Part shown: one piece after another, positions 22,337 through 32,000 of the stretch
Layout of the letters: each line of letters opens with the position of its first letter
Numbering within the stretch: position 1 is the stretch's first letter
From: a virus
Length of the DNA stretch: 50,969 bases
Virus record (IMG/VR): IMGVR_UViG_3300030685_000032
Location: 1-50,969 of that record
Reading direction: 5' to 3' (one strand)
The notes under the pieces: model-generated
What the model saw: the letters and a program-made list of their open reading frames with translations, nothing else
Databases searched by the model: none
Told to the model about the DNA's origin: nothing
Translations under genes and position numbers: made by a program

Positions 22337-23299
22337 ATGATGCAAAAACCTAATACTGTATTTGTTGGAACACAAGTAAATACAGCAGGAACGAGTTTAG
22401 CCGCTGGAGATATTGTTGTTATAAATGCAACTACTGGCGCAGTTATGGCTACTACCGGTATTGCCGCTGCAGATTCAATTCAACTTGGATATGTAAAAGC
22501 AGACGGAGTTAGCATTGCTAAGACTCAAGTTATCGCAAAAAATAGTGTTAAATCAATCACTCCTAACGGAACCTGTGCATATGTTGCAAAAACAGTTGCC
22601 GCTTCGACTATTGATTTCACTGGTGTTACTGTAGTTTCAGGATATCGTTATGTTGTTAGAGTAATCTATAAAGATTTATTCGAACATCCAGGACAATTTA
22701 CTCATTCTTATGAAGTAGTTGCCGCCGCTGGAGAAACTGCCACCACTATGGCTACCAAATTCTTTGATAGAATTAATGCCCACAAGGGAGCTAGAGTTAC
22801 TGCTACTAATGGTACCGCTGGTATCGTAGTAATGACTGCTAAATCTGTTGTAGATAATGGATTCGCAACTCAAGGGAAAGAAGCTATTACTCCTTATTCT
22901 CAAGTTAGCATGAAAGTTGTTGCTTATTTTAGCAATCCAACTACCTTCTTCACTAGTAAATATAATGCAATTCCTGGAATTACAATTACTACTACTGAAA
23001 GCAAACCTGGAAAAGGAAATCCATATATCGTTAGAGATCGCGAACAAGCTGCTCTTGGATATAAAGGAATTACCTATCGTACAGAATGGCCTATTATCAA
23101 ACCAGAATTAAACGTTGACTTAACTAAAACTTATGATACCTTAGTACTAGAATATTCTAGAGCTTATCAGAGTCCAGATAATCAATATGTTAAATCTACT
23201 GATTTGGCTGCAGAGGTTTATGTTATAGCAAGTGGTGCTGGCGCTGGAGATGCTGAAGCTCTTCGCGATCAAATCGCATCTTGGGCTGGATTAGCATAA
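22337..23299 (+). CDS. Capsid accessory/decoration protein candidate (320 aa)
   Basis: Ala/Thr/Val-rich, beta-dominated protein starting MMQKPNTVFVGTQVNTAGTS, with repeats of short hydrophobic strands (LAAGDIVVINATTGAVMATT) and an Ala-rich C-terminal helix (DAEALRDQIASWAGLA). It is followed by its own terminator and has C-ending codons like the capsid gene, indicating high copy number. A head auxiliary or decoration protein fits; a tail tube-like protein is the alternative. An in-frame ATG also lies one codon downstream. Confidence 0.5.
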   Translation: MMQKPNTVFVGTQVNTAGTSLAAGDIVVINATTGAVMATTGIAAADSIQLGYVKADGVSIAKTQVIAKNSVKSITPNGTCAYVAKTVAASTIDFTGVTVVSGYRYVVRVIYKDLFEHPGQFTHSYEVVAAAGETATTMATKFFDRINAHKGARVTATNGTAGIVVMTAKSVVDNGFATQGKEAITPYSQVSMKVVAYFSNPTTFFTSKYNAIPGITITTTESKPGKGNPYIVRDREQAALGYKGITYRTEWPIIKPELNVDLTKTYDTLVLEYSRAYQSPDNQYVKSTDLAAEVYVIASGAGAGDAEALRDQIASWAGLA

Positions 23300-23322
23300 T
23301 TAAGTAATACTAATTAATAATT

Positions 23323-23352
23323 AAGGGGCGGTGTTAAAGCCTCCCCTTTTTT
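23323..23352 (+). terminator. Intrinsic terminator after 22337-23299
   Basis: AAGGGG (23323-23328) pairs with CCCCTT, with an inner GG/CC, and runs into TTTTTT. A classic rho-independent terminator closing the putative capsid accessory gene. Confidence 0.85.
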
Positions 23353-23362
23353 AATATATAAT

Positions 23363-23944
23363 ATGATAACAATACAAAAAGCATACTTCTCGAAGAAATC
23401 CAATATATTAGTAGTTGAATTATATAATGACAATATATCTGGCGCTCCATACGATTCTGGTAATTTTTATATTACTTTAAAAAGAAAACATATAAATATA
23501 GATGATTTTGTATTATATCATATCAATGACAATAATGATCTAATTTCATTTCCATCTACAACCGATTCTAATGGATTCTATTCTGTAGTAATTAATCTTG
23601 ATGATATACTTCCATTTGTTACATCAGATCCTTCTTTTGATACAAAAGGAATAACCAACATAATAACCACATCGTTAGTTCATGGTAGTGACGAGATCTC
23701 TATATGTGATTTAGATGAATTATATTCTTATAGAATAAAGTTATATAGCATATTTAATGATAATGGTATATATAATAAGTTCGATAAAAAAATGACTGAG
23801 TTTACCTTCCTAGAACAGATGATAATTCATTCATGTGATATGGAAAATATTGATATAGCAGACATATATTATAAGAAATTATTGTCTATATGTGGACTTG
23901 GATTCAGAGAATTTAGTCTAGAGTCGATAAACAACAACAGATAA
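23363..23944 (+). CDS. Hypothetical structural protein (193 aa)
   Basis: Starts MITIQKAYFSKKSNILVVEL. The first 130 residues are beta-rich with many Asp/Asn/Ser; the end is helical (FLEQMIIHSCDMENIDIADI, then YYKKLLSICGLGFREFSLES). It begins 10 nt after a terminator and one base before the next gene. Its place at the head of the fibre cassette suggests an adaptor for a fibre. No family recognised. Confidence 0.55.
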   Translation: MITIQKAYFSKKSNILVVELYNDNISGAPYDSGNFYITLKRKHINIDDFVLYHINDNNDLISFPSTTDSNGFYSVVINLDDILPFVTSDPSFDTKGITNIITTSLVHGSDEISICDLDELYSYRIKLYSIFNDNGIYNKFDKKMTEFTFLEQMIIHSCDMENIDIADIYYKKLLSICGLGFREFSLESINNNR

Positions 23945-23945
23945 T

Positions 23946-24272
23946 ATGTTAGATATACGAAATACAATAAAGAATTTTGCTAATCATATATATAATATAC
24001 TATCATTTAGCACTGAAAACCAAATAGAAAACATGCAATATGCAATAGCTATTTTAGGTGCAAAAAAAAGTATAGACTATATGAATGACAGAGATTATGA
24101 ATATGATCAAGTTAGACATATAGAGAATATATTAACCCATATGATTACTAACAATAAAAATATAGTAATTGAAAACAGCGTACATGAATACTCTTCCAAT
24201 AACTATATGTCTATGGAATATGGATCTGGATATATGTTGGCTGAGAATGATACATTAATGAGACTTCAATAA
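23946..24272 (+). CDS. Hypothetical helical protein (108 aa)
   Basis: Helical first part (NTIKNFANHIYNILSFSTEN), then IENMQYAIAILGAKKSIDYM, with a Tyr/Met/Ser-rich tail (YSSNNYMSMEYGSGYMLAEN). It is 1 nt from the previous gene and 7 nt from the next. Possibly an adaptor subunit working with the 23363 protein; no direct evidence. Confidence 0.55.
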   Translation: MLDIRNTIKNFANHIYNILSFSTENQIENMQYAIAILGAKKSIDYMNDRDYEYDQVRHIENILTHMITNNKNIVIENSVHEYSSNNYMSMEYGSGYMLAENDTLMRLQ

Positions 24273-24279
24273 ATAAAAT

Positions 24280-25044
24280 ATGAATATAGAAAATAAAATG
24301 TGGTCTCAATGGGATTCTATTAATGCCATTAGTGGATCAACAAAGATACCAGTAATAGATGGTATTAACCCAATAGAGAACAAATTACTTGCTCCTAGTG
24401 TGCTTACGGCCGGAATGGCTACTACCCAACAACTTCAAGATACAAAGAACTCTATAACAGGAGATTCTATGTCTACAATAGAGTCCATTGAAAGTTCATT
24501 GGGATATGCTGTAGAGAGAATAACTGCGTTAGAAAATAGTTCCTCTGAAGTTAATGTTACCACTAAAACAACTAATACTACTCTTGGATCATCTGATGAT
24601 ATAGTATTAATAGATGGCGCAAAGAAAATAACACTTCCGTCAGCCACTATTAGCCAAAACAAAAAATATACAATTAAATCCATAAATAATATAACTCCAG
24701 TTCAATGTCATTTCTCTGCAATTAGAACACTTACAAGAGAGGGTTGGTCTCCAGCCTTGAACACATTATTTACGGGCGGAGAATCTATATACTTCGTTAG
24801 AGGTGGATTTAAATATTACAATATTATAGATACCGTAAACGCGGAGACAGTTACATTGGCATATGATAAACCAGAGTCAGTGAATAATGGAGATGTTCTA
24901 AATATATATTCAGAGGTTAGATTAGCATCAGTATCGTTAATAGATGGAATTGATACTACTACTAACGAAGGAATATTATTTCTAGATAATAACGAATCAA
25001 TTACTGTTGTTAGCAACGGAACTTCTTGGTATAAATTAAATTAA
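24280..25044 (+). CDS. Fibre-like protein with TLP/tIK tip domain (254 aa)
   Basis: The first 90 residues are helical and likely trimeric coiled coil (TQQLQDTKNSITGDSMSTIE). From about residue 100 it has a beta domain with ITLPSATISQNKKYTIKSIN, later SVSLIDGIDTTTNEGILFLD and NESITVVSNGTSWYKLN. The same domain ends the 25076-25972 protein and, more distantly, the large tail fibre at 29079. Such domains are receptor-facing modules of phage fibres. Probably a head or tail fibre. Confidence 0.6.
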   Translation: MNIENKMWSQWDSINAISGSTKIPVIDGINPIENKLLAPSVLTAGMATTQQLQDTKNSITGDSMSTIESIESSLGYAVERITALENSSSEVNVTTKTTNTTLGSSDDIVLIDGAKKITLPSATISQNKKYTIKSINNITPVQCHFSAIRTLTREGWSPALNTLFTGGESIYFVRGGFKYYNIIDTVNAETVTLAYDKPESVNNGDVLNIYSEVRLASVSLIDGIDTTTNEGILFLDNNESITVVSNGTSWYKLN

Positions 25045-25075
25045 TTGGAGTCAACTCCTAAACTAAATAAACAAT

Positions 25076-25972
25076 ATGAATAATAAATCAATTGTAAATA
25101 TATACGCTGGTACTACTCAGCCAGCAGAAAACGTAAACTCGTATTGGGTTGACTTGCAAACAGATCCTTATGGATCATCTTTAAAATACTGGAATGGAAC
25201 TGAATATACTCCATTAATTGATAATACTCCTCCTGCTCCAGAATTAAATGGTAACAACTATGTAATGGTTTATGGTACAGGTACTCCAACTGAAAATGCA
25301 GTAGAATTACAAGCAGTTTATGAAGTTGCTAAGACTATGCCTAGATATTTAGGTGTATCTGGAACCTTAAACGATACTACAATATATAAAGGACAAACAT
25401 TTTACTATCAAGGTCCAAACATTTATGTAATAGCTACTAAAACGGGAATGGGTGTATCTGCTTCAGAGAGCATTGAAATAACTGGGGTAAATGCAGAAGC
25501 AGAAGCTAAATCAGTTCGTACTACAGTTATAGTTGCTCCTGGCGATTATGGAAATCCAACATTATCTTTAGTTAGCGGAATAAATATAGTTAGTCTTACT
25601 GGAAAAAATGATGTTCTCATCAATGGAGTAGGTAATTATGGGTTAGTTAAAGAGGTTAGATTTATTTCTACTGCTTCGTCTGAAGTGAGTATATCCGACG
25701 AAATACTCTTATGCGAGGAAACAAACAATACTTTAACACTTCCAGTGGCAGATATTGTTGGAGCTGGGAAAACATATACAATTAAAAACATTCATACAAC
25801 GGCAAGCAATATTAATATTAAAACATCCTATAATTTATCCGCAGAAGCAAATACATTGGATGGTAGTGATTATACTACCTCGTCATCATATGCTTTAGCA
25901 AAAAATAATGCAATAGTGGTTGTTTCGGATGGTTTACTTGGTTGGCAAATACTTAGTAAGTATACAGTTTAA
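25076..25972 (+). CDS. Fibre protein with shared anchor and tip domain (298 aa)
   Basis: Residues 1-50 (SYWVDLQTDPYGSSLKYWNG) match the start of the giant fibre at 29079 (ILWMDMSEDPNGSIVKFWNG), pointing to a common attachment domain. The middle is beta-rich. The last 100 residues (NTLTLPVADIVGAGKTYTIK, then NAIVVVSDGLLGWQIL) match the tip domain of the 24280 protein. Modular exchange of anchors and tips is usual for adhesion proteins. It probably decorates the virion and binds surface glycans. Confidence 0.65.
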   Translation: MNNKSIVNIYAGTTQPAENVNSYWVDLQTDPYGSSLKYWNGTEYTPLIDNTPPAPELNGNNYVMVYGTGTPTENAVELQAVYEVAKTMPRYLGVSGTLNDTTIYKGQTFYYQGPNIYVIATKTGMGVSASESIEITGVNAEAEAKSVRTTVIVAPGDYGNPTLSLVSGINIVSLTGKNDVLINGVGNYGLVKEVRFISTASSEVSISDEILLCEETNNTLTLPVADIVGAGKTYTIKNIHTTASNINIKTSYNLSAEANTLDGSDYTTSSSYALAKNNAIVVVSDGLLGWQILSKYTV

Positions 25973-26011
25973 TATTAACTCTATATTTACTAAATTTTAC
26001 ATATTAATAAA

Positions 26012-26071
26012 ATGAAAAAAATTGATAGAAGTCTAAGAGGTTTAATGATGATTAATAGGTTTTTAAAATGA
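26012..26071 (+). CDS. Possible leader micro-ORF (19 aa)
   Basis: MKKIDRSLRGLMMINRFLK, basic and amphipathic. Its TGA overlaps the ATG of the holin-like gene at 26068 (ATGA), so ribosomes finishing it could reinitiate there. It may be a leader peptide that tunes holin synthesis. It is too short for composition to prove coding. Confidence 0.35.
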   Translation: MKKIDRSLRGLMMINRFLK

Positions 26072-26364
26072 ATAAATTAGATCCATCAAAATTTTCATTT
26101 CCGGAAGCAATGAGTAATTCAAATGGTAAAACATCTGGTAGTAAGTTTGGTTCTTTTATAGCACTAATTACTGGATGCGTGGCATTTATAGCTGATACCG
26201 TTGCATTATTTATTGTAGATGGAGATATGGGGCAATCTTTAGTAATACTAGGGAGTGCTGCCGCCGGTGTAATAGCTGGAGCGATTGCAGGATTTTCTTA
26301 TTCAAAGAAAATGGGAACAAAAGGTACTGTTAGTACTACTAATATAGAAACAAGAGAGGAGTAA
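26068..26364 (+). CDS. Holin-like membrane protein (98 aa)
   Basis: Two hydrophobic helices, FGSFIALITGCVAFIADTVA (about 27-50) and SLVILGSAAAGVIAGAIAGF (about 56-76), with a charged C-terminus. Two helices, small size and position next to another small membrane protein fit a class II holin, which would permeabilise the inner membrane at lysis. A Gly/Ala-rich small-residue face supports oligomerisation. The assignment is topological, not by family. Confidence 0.5.
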   Translation: MNKLDPSKFSFPEAMSNSNGKTSGSKFGSFIALITGCVAFIADTVALFIVDGDMGQSLVILGSAAAGVIAGAIAGFSYSKKMGTKGTVSTTNIETREE

Positions 26365-26368
26365 TGTA

Positions 26369-26689
26369 ATGGGAATAGTTTTAGAGCCCCAATTTTTATT
26401 AGCAGCACTAGGAATACTAATTGCGAATGCGGCTGCAATAGGAACTGTATTTATCAATTTAAACGTCAAGATAGCTGAGAATGCTAAAGATCTTTTGTCG
26501 ATTAAAAGCGACATGGAAGAGCATAAGGTAAAAAATACAGACGACATAAAAGAACTTAAAGACATAACTATGCGAGATAAGCAAGAAAATAGAATGGATC
26601 ACAAAGAGATCATGAATTTACTTGGGGCAATGACAAATAGTTTCTATGACTTTAAACTTGAAATACTAAAGGCAATACAAAAAATTTAA
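26369..26689 (+). CDS. Membrane-anchored coiled-coil protein (106 aa)
   Basis: One N-terminal helix (FLLAALGILIANAAAIGTVF, about 9-28) followed by about 75 residues of charged coiled coil (KDLLSIKSDMEEHKVKNTDD). This shape is seen in spanin-like and holin-accessory proteins. It lies 4 nt after the holin-like gene and just before a terminator. It could also be a tape-like or scaffold-associated factor. Confidence 0.5.
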   Translation: MGIVLEPQFLLAALGILIANAAAIGTVFINLNVKIAENAKDLLSIKSDMEEHKVKNTDDIKELKDITMRDKQENRMDHKEIMNLLGAMTNSFYDFKLEILKAIQKI

Positions 26690-26712
26690 AATAGAATATA
26701 TTTTATACAGTT

Positions 26713-26747
26713 AGCGCACTACTGGCCATCAGTGGCGCGCTTTTTGT
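26713..26747 (+). terminator. Strong intrinsic terminator
   Basis: AGCGC...CTACTG pairs with CAGTGG...GCGCT around a GCCAT loop (one internal mismatch), followed by TTTTTG. It ends the transcript that includes the holin-like genes. Confidence 0.9.
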
Positions 26748-26778
26748 TTATATACGATTTAACGCATTTTAAAGTGCA

Positions 26779-26839
26779 TTTAAGACAGTCAAACTTTATT
26801 TGGATAAGTTTATCATATTTATGAAGAAAGTGTCTTAAA
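26779..26839. other. Nested inverted repeat in 26,690-27,009 gap
   Basis: TTTAAGACA (26779-26787) and TGTCTTAAA (26831-26839) are perfect 9-bp arms. They enclose AAACTT (26791-26796) and AAGTTT (26806-26811). The rest of the gap also contains short AGGC/GCCT repeats (26841-26870) and no ORF. It may be a small RNA or a recombination-prone spacer. Confidence 0.35.
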
Positions 26840-26935
26840 CAGGCTTATATAGGCCTCTACTAGCCTTATTTAGGCATAAAATGATATTATTTAAAATATA
26901 TTCAAAAATATACGTTAAAATAACAATTAGGTATA

Positions 26936-26962
26936 AACAATAAGTTCATTTTACTCGTTTAC
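26936..26962 (+). promoter_or_regulatory. Weak ECF-sigma-like promoter candidate P5
   Basis: AAC (26936-26938), 17 nt, then CGTTTACC (from 26956). The spacing is one base longer than in P1-P4 and the -35 lacks the T-run. It lies after a terminator and about 50 nt before the gene at 27010, where a promoter is expected. Confidence 0.3.
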
Positions 26963-27009
26963 CAAAAAGAGGGGTTTATGGTTAGTATATACATATAAAT
27001 AAAAAGAAC

Positions 27010-27441
27010 ATGAAATTAAAATCAAAAAGAGTGGCACTTAAGCCTACCTACACTATAAGTAAGTTATCTATAAATGACACATATTTTTGTGACATTTTAG
27101 AGGATGAAGTGAGAGACTTCAATAAAGATGGTGATCTAACCGACGCCGGAGAAGGCAAGATATTTGGTAAAACTGCAATACCATATGGAACATATAAGAT
27201 TATTATTACTTATTCTAATAGGTTTAAAAGGAATTTACCTTTACTGTTAGACGTTCCGGGCTTTGAAGGTATAAGAATTCATCCAGGAAACACTGCTGAA
27301 GATACGCATGGATGTCTGTTGGTTGGACAAAATAAGGAAATAGGAAAAGTAATAAACTCTAAAATCTGCTTTGATAATCTATTTGAAAAAATAGAATTAG
27401 CTATTACAGATGGAGAAGAAGTAACAATAGAAATAGTATAA
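27010..27441 (+). CDS. DUF5675-like protein, possible cell-wall-active
   Basis: 143 residues with the hallmark series of this family: IPYGTYKIIITYSNRF (58-73), DVPGFEGIRIHPGN (81-94) and DTHGCLLVG (98-106). The His91, Gly and Cys102 arrangement resembles the HxGN...GC signature of L,D-transpeptidase-like enzymes, so a role on peptidoglycan is plausible though unproved. A DFNKDGDLTDAGEG loop resembles a calcium site. It lies among holin-like, VanZ-like and spanin-like genes, which supports a lysis or wall role. Confidence 0.7.
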   Translation: MKLKSKRVALKPTYTISKLSINDTYFCDILEDEVRDFNKDGDLTDAGEGKIFGKTAIPYGTYKIIITYSNRFKRNLPLLLDVPGFEGIRIHPGNTAEDTHGCLLVGQNKEIGKVINSKICFDNLFEKIELAITDGEEVTIEIV

Positions 27442-27442
27442 T

Positions 27443-28837
27443 ATGGGAATATATAATACAAACGAAATGGATAATATAAATATCCTATTTAATAGTGGCC
27501 CCGACGGAGCGTTAATGATCAGAGATGAGAAAGGTAATATTATTGTTCCTGCATCAAAGGCTGATATAGAGAATCTTATAAATAAACCCAAACTTGATTT
27601 CCTTTTGGTAGATTATTGGCGCGGAGAAAGTGATTCAGAAATACCCACTGCTACTGGTCAATTATACGTTGTATATAGTGGTGAAGAATTAAACGTTGTG
27701 TCCGTTGGTATTTCTAAGTTAGTCGAAGAAAATTTGACGTTTTGTTACCTTATGGGAAATAGGAGTTATTGGAATGATTCATACCAAAATGAAAATATCC
27801 CCTCCATTCCAATCAGTCAAAATACAATTTTTGTACATCCTACTACTTTTGAACGTTATCGCTTCAATGGTACTACTATGGAAGTGTACCTTGACGTTAA
27901 TAAGGTAGTTCCTGACTTTTTACATTATGAAGCACTACTTACACAAAGTGGTACAGATGCGCCTGTAGCACGTGTACTTAATGCTGATGAACGTAATTAT
28001 TTAAAGATTGATTGGGTTAATAACTCCCCAGACATAAATGCCAACATAAGTTTTGATTATAAACTAATGACTTATATTGGCTCTAAACAAGATTCCAACA
28101 ATAGTTCGGATACTTTTATACATTATTCAAAAGATTCGGGAATAATTATCATATCCAATGGTGATAGTGGAGATATTACTGATTATCCTATCTCAATCAA
28201 ACAGCGCCTACGTGGTGCACCTCCTGTTTTAGTTAGTGCTGAAACTAATACTACAGGTGATAAGGTTATTCTTACATTTAGTAAGAAAATGAGTGGGTAC
28301 AATCTATCTGAATTTGTAAATGCAATTACGTTTAGTGGTTTAAATAATGTATCATCAAGTAATATAGTATTTAGTGTTATTGATAATACGATTATAATAA
28401 GTTTGATAGACGGAGTTGTTTCTCTTGATAACCCAAATCCATTTGTTGGTTTTGATGGTAGTGTGTCAATTGAATCCCTTGATTACGGTTTACTTCAACC
28501 GTTTGAAAATATTCCTGTAACTAATAATGTAACATCTCCTCCTCAATTACTTGATGCTTACACTAATGAAGATGGCTCACAAATTACGTTAGAGTTTGAT
28601 AAGAATATGGAGGATAACACCCCACAACCTCTTTATATGGTCGGAGTTAACGGACAAGTTAGTATTGCATGGGAAAGTGCTGTAGCGAATTTAGTGTACG
28701 TTGGATTTAATGAAAATGCTACATCAGGAGCAATCATAAAATTGAATTACCCTTCTGATGGGAGTTGGAAGTCATCAGATGGTGGAATTGTTGCTGAATT
28801 CTATGACTTCCCTGTAACTAACAACGTCATCCTGTAG
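27443..28837 (+). CDS. Tail appendage with two SwmB/Ig-like domains, atypical codons
   Basis: 464 residues. The N-terminal part opens with a helix and LLVDYWRGESDSEIPTATGQ. The C-terminal 250 residues contain two repeats of an adhesive beta domain (LVSAETNTTGDKVILTFSKK; LLDAYTNEDGSQITLEFDKN), each ending with FPVTNNV or IPVTNNV. Such SwmB-like domains mediate surface binding. Arginine codons are almost all CGN and the stop is TAG, whereas neighbours use AGA and TAA, so the gene was probably acquired from another source. Probably a receptor-binding accessory. Confidence 0.6.
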   Translation: MGIYNTNEMDNINILFNSGPDGALMIRDEKGNIIVPASKADIENLINKPKLDFLLVDYWRGESDSEIPTATGQLYVVYSGEELNVVSVGISKLVEENLTFCYLMGNRSYWNDSYQNENIPSIPISQNTIFVHPTTFERYRFNGTTMEVYLDVNKVVPDFLHYEALLTQSGTDAPVARVLNADERNYLKIDWVNNSPDINANISFDYKLMTYIGSKQDSNNSSDTFIHYSKDSGIIIISNGDSGDITDYPISIKQRLRGAPPVLVSAETNTTGDKVILTFSKKMSGYNLSEFVNAITFSGLNNVSSSNIVFSVIDNTIIISLIDGVVSLDNPNPFVGFDGSVSIESLDYGLLQPFENIPVTNNVTSPPQLLDAYTNEDGSQITLEFDKNMEDNTPQPLYMVGVNGQVSIAWESAVANLVYVGFNENATSGAIIKLNYPSDGSWKSSDGGIVAEFYDFPVTNNVIL

Positions 28838-28844
28838 AAGAATA

Positions 28845-29078
28845 ATGGAAAGATTATTTAAACTTCTGCAATCTGATAAAGTACTTCATTTTCTTTTGTG
28901 TTATTTTATAACCACATTAGGGCATTGGTACTTTATTGGTGCAGGGTTTGCTTTATTATTTTCACTATATAAAGAGTATTACGATTACAAAACACCTGGC
29001 CACGAAGCAAGTTGGTTTGATTTACTAGCAGGATTATCTGGTATCGCTATCGGAATGATAATAAATATAATAAAATAA
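28845..29078 (+). CDS. VanZ-like small membrane protein (77 aa)
   Basis: MERLFKLLQSDKVLHFLLCYF onward has three hydrophobic segments and the pattern DKVLHF, then KEYYDY, then SWFDLLAGLSGIAIGM, typical of VanZ/YfiM-like small membrane proteins found in Bacteroidota phages. A lysis or envelope-modifying role is often presumed. It lies between two fibre genes. The function is not established. Confidence 0.65.
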   Translation: MERLFKLLQSDKVLHFLLCYFITTLGHWYFIGAGFALLFSLYKEYYDYKTPGHEASWFDLLAGLSGIAIGMIINIIK

Positions 29079-32000
29079 ATGAATACAAAAGCCAATATAC
29101 GAATATTTTCAGACTATATTGCTCCATATCCAAATGGGGAAATACTGTGGATGGATATGTCCGAAGATCCAAACGGCTCTATCGTTAAATTCTGGAATGG
29201 CATATACTGGAAACCTATTGCCGGACTAAGCCCGGAAGAGGATCATGCAGATGTGATAGGACCAGGATATTCTCAAAACAATAACGTAGCCACATTCGAT
29301 GGAAATACTGGAAAATTAATTAAGGATTCTGGTAAAAGTTTAAATGACTTTCAGATACAATTAATATCTGGGCAGACTATAAAAACTATTAATGGAAACT
29401 CTATATTGGGATCTGGAAATATTTTTATAGAAGGATCTGGCGGGGGAATTGACGTATCTAGTCTAGTAATAAATAATAAGCATTTTGTCAATAACATAAT
29501 CAATTTAGTAAAAAGCGATATTGGACTGTCAAATGTAGATAATACTAGCGATATAAATAAGCCTATTAGTACTGCTGTTCAGAACGCATTAAATTCAATT
29601 GGTCCAATAAATAGGCAATATTCTGTTACTATAGATAAAGACGATATTTTATGGGAGGATGGATGGATATCGATGCCGAGCTCGATCGTTTTCACTACGT
29701 ATTCTATTGAGGACGTTTATTTGGAGGCGGAATTTGGATATGGAACTGTCAGTCTTAGTCCTATTATTCACTATAGGGCGGCTGATGCATTCAATGGAGC
29801 AACCCGTACTGGGTTTCTATTAAGAGATACAGATGGGTTGATATCTGAGAATGCCGACATATCTTATATTAAGATAGAATATAATGCAGTAGTAGACGGA
29901 ATAAATAAATATGATAGTAAATTATACAATCTAGGAGAGAATATAATAAATAATCATAACGCGCATGATGGGTGGCATTCCGAAAAGAATCAAATCATAA
30001 TTAAAGCAGCTTGTAAGAATATAGATATTGATATAGATTGTATTAAAAGCTATTTAGATCCAATAAGCAACTATGCTATCGTCGGGCCAAATTTTTTACC
30101 TACATATTGTGAAGAATATAATGCTAATATGACAATAGTCCCATATGTAGATTCTTCTGAATGGATGGGATCCGCAGGAAATCCAAATGTATTATCAATA
30201 ACTTCTCATTTTGATAATGTGTTTAGACAAATGGATATTACTCCTAGACCTAGTTCACTTCCGTTAGGTACTATTAGTGTAATAGATGTTTCTGTTTTAG
30301 AATTTATACCAGACTGTATTGCCGTATCTGCAAGAAATAACGATACCACCACTCAAGAGGGAACATCATTTGGATTCGGATTAGAATTTTCAGAAGATTT
30401 AAGGCCTGAGGCGCTTGACCCTTTTTATCCAGAAAGGAATTTAAAAAGTGATATCGCCGCAGTGACTACGGACGTCACAGGAACAATCGTATATGGATAT
30501 AGATATACTAACTTTACTCAAAACATAGTTGTAGGAGATAAATTTACAAGATACATTGGGGATAATGAAGAGGTGACTTATGCTACTGAAATATTAAACG
30601 GAGAGTCTTTTAGATGCAGCCCTGCATTTACTCCATCTGAATCAACCGAATTTGTTATTTGGATAGATGTTACATTGGCAGGCTATTGTGGAGCACAACA
30701 ACAGAGTTGGGCAGTTCCTTTGATTGGAGGAAAATTAAAGACAATTAAATTATCAACAGGAGCAAATTGGCAGATAATAAGAGAAGCTGCAAGGGCTACT
30801 GCATATAGAGCTGGCGTTACAGATGGATCTAAATGGGATATATATAGAGGATTTGGTACTATAAATGTTGCAGATGCAATTCAATATGTACAGGAGAATT
30901 ATTCTGACAATTTACAATATAGAAAGAATGTGGCAGATAAATTGCCTAGAATGGATAGTTTTTTAACCTACGATGATTTAAATCAAGATAATTCTATTAC
31001 AAAGAAATTCCTAGAGGAAAAGATAAATACTTCTGGAGGAATATCTCTTGGAGAGACGTCTACTACTGCTTATAGAGGAGATAGAGGAAAGACGGCATAC
31101 GATCACTCTCAAATTGCACACGCTCCTTCAAATGCAGAACAAAATGTTAATTCAGACTGGAATGCCGTTAGTGGGGATGCTAGAATATTAAATAAGCCTA
31201 CAATACCAACTAATACAAATCAATTAACCAATGGAGCTGGGTTTTTAACATCAGAAACAGATCCAACAGTACCTTCTTGGGCAAAACAGACTAATAAACC
31301 ATCTTATAATAATAGTGAAATAGTATCGTATTTAGGATTTACTCCAGAAAGTATATCTAATAAGAATCAAAGCAATGGTTATGCGCCACTTGATTCTGGA
31401 GGAAAAGTTCCATTGGCAAATTTGCCATCCACATTACTTAAATATATAGGACAATGGGATACATCTACAAATATACCCACGCTTACAAATCCGGATGTTA
31501 CCAAAAAAGGAAATGTCTATGATGTTTCAGTCGGAGGTACTATATTTGGACTTACATTCAAACAGGGAGACTGGCTTATATATAACGATAGTGGAGTCCC
31601 AGAAAAATCAGATAATTCAGATGAAGTTACATCGGTAAATGGACTAGTTGGAGCGGTGACTGTAACTACAAATAACGTTACTGAGGTTACTAATAGAAGA
31701 TATCAAACAGATAATCAACAGTATTATAATGACGCTACTAGCTCTATACAAACACAGTTGAATGGGAAGCAACCAATTACTTCTGTGCTTACAAATACAA
31801 CAGCTAGCTATACTACGACAATAGATTCTAGACTAGCAAATACTAGTGGAACAAATACTGGAGATAATGCAGCAAATTCATTGTATTCTGGTCTTGTATC
31901 ATTTCCTGGATTTGGAACATCACACTCTACTGCAGCATATGGGGATCATACGCATTATGCAGACACAACAAAATCAGATAAATTAATAACGTTCGTTCAA

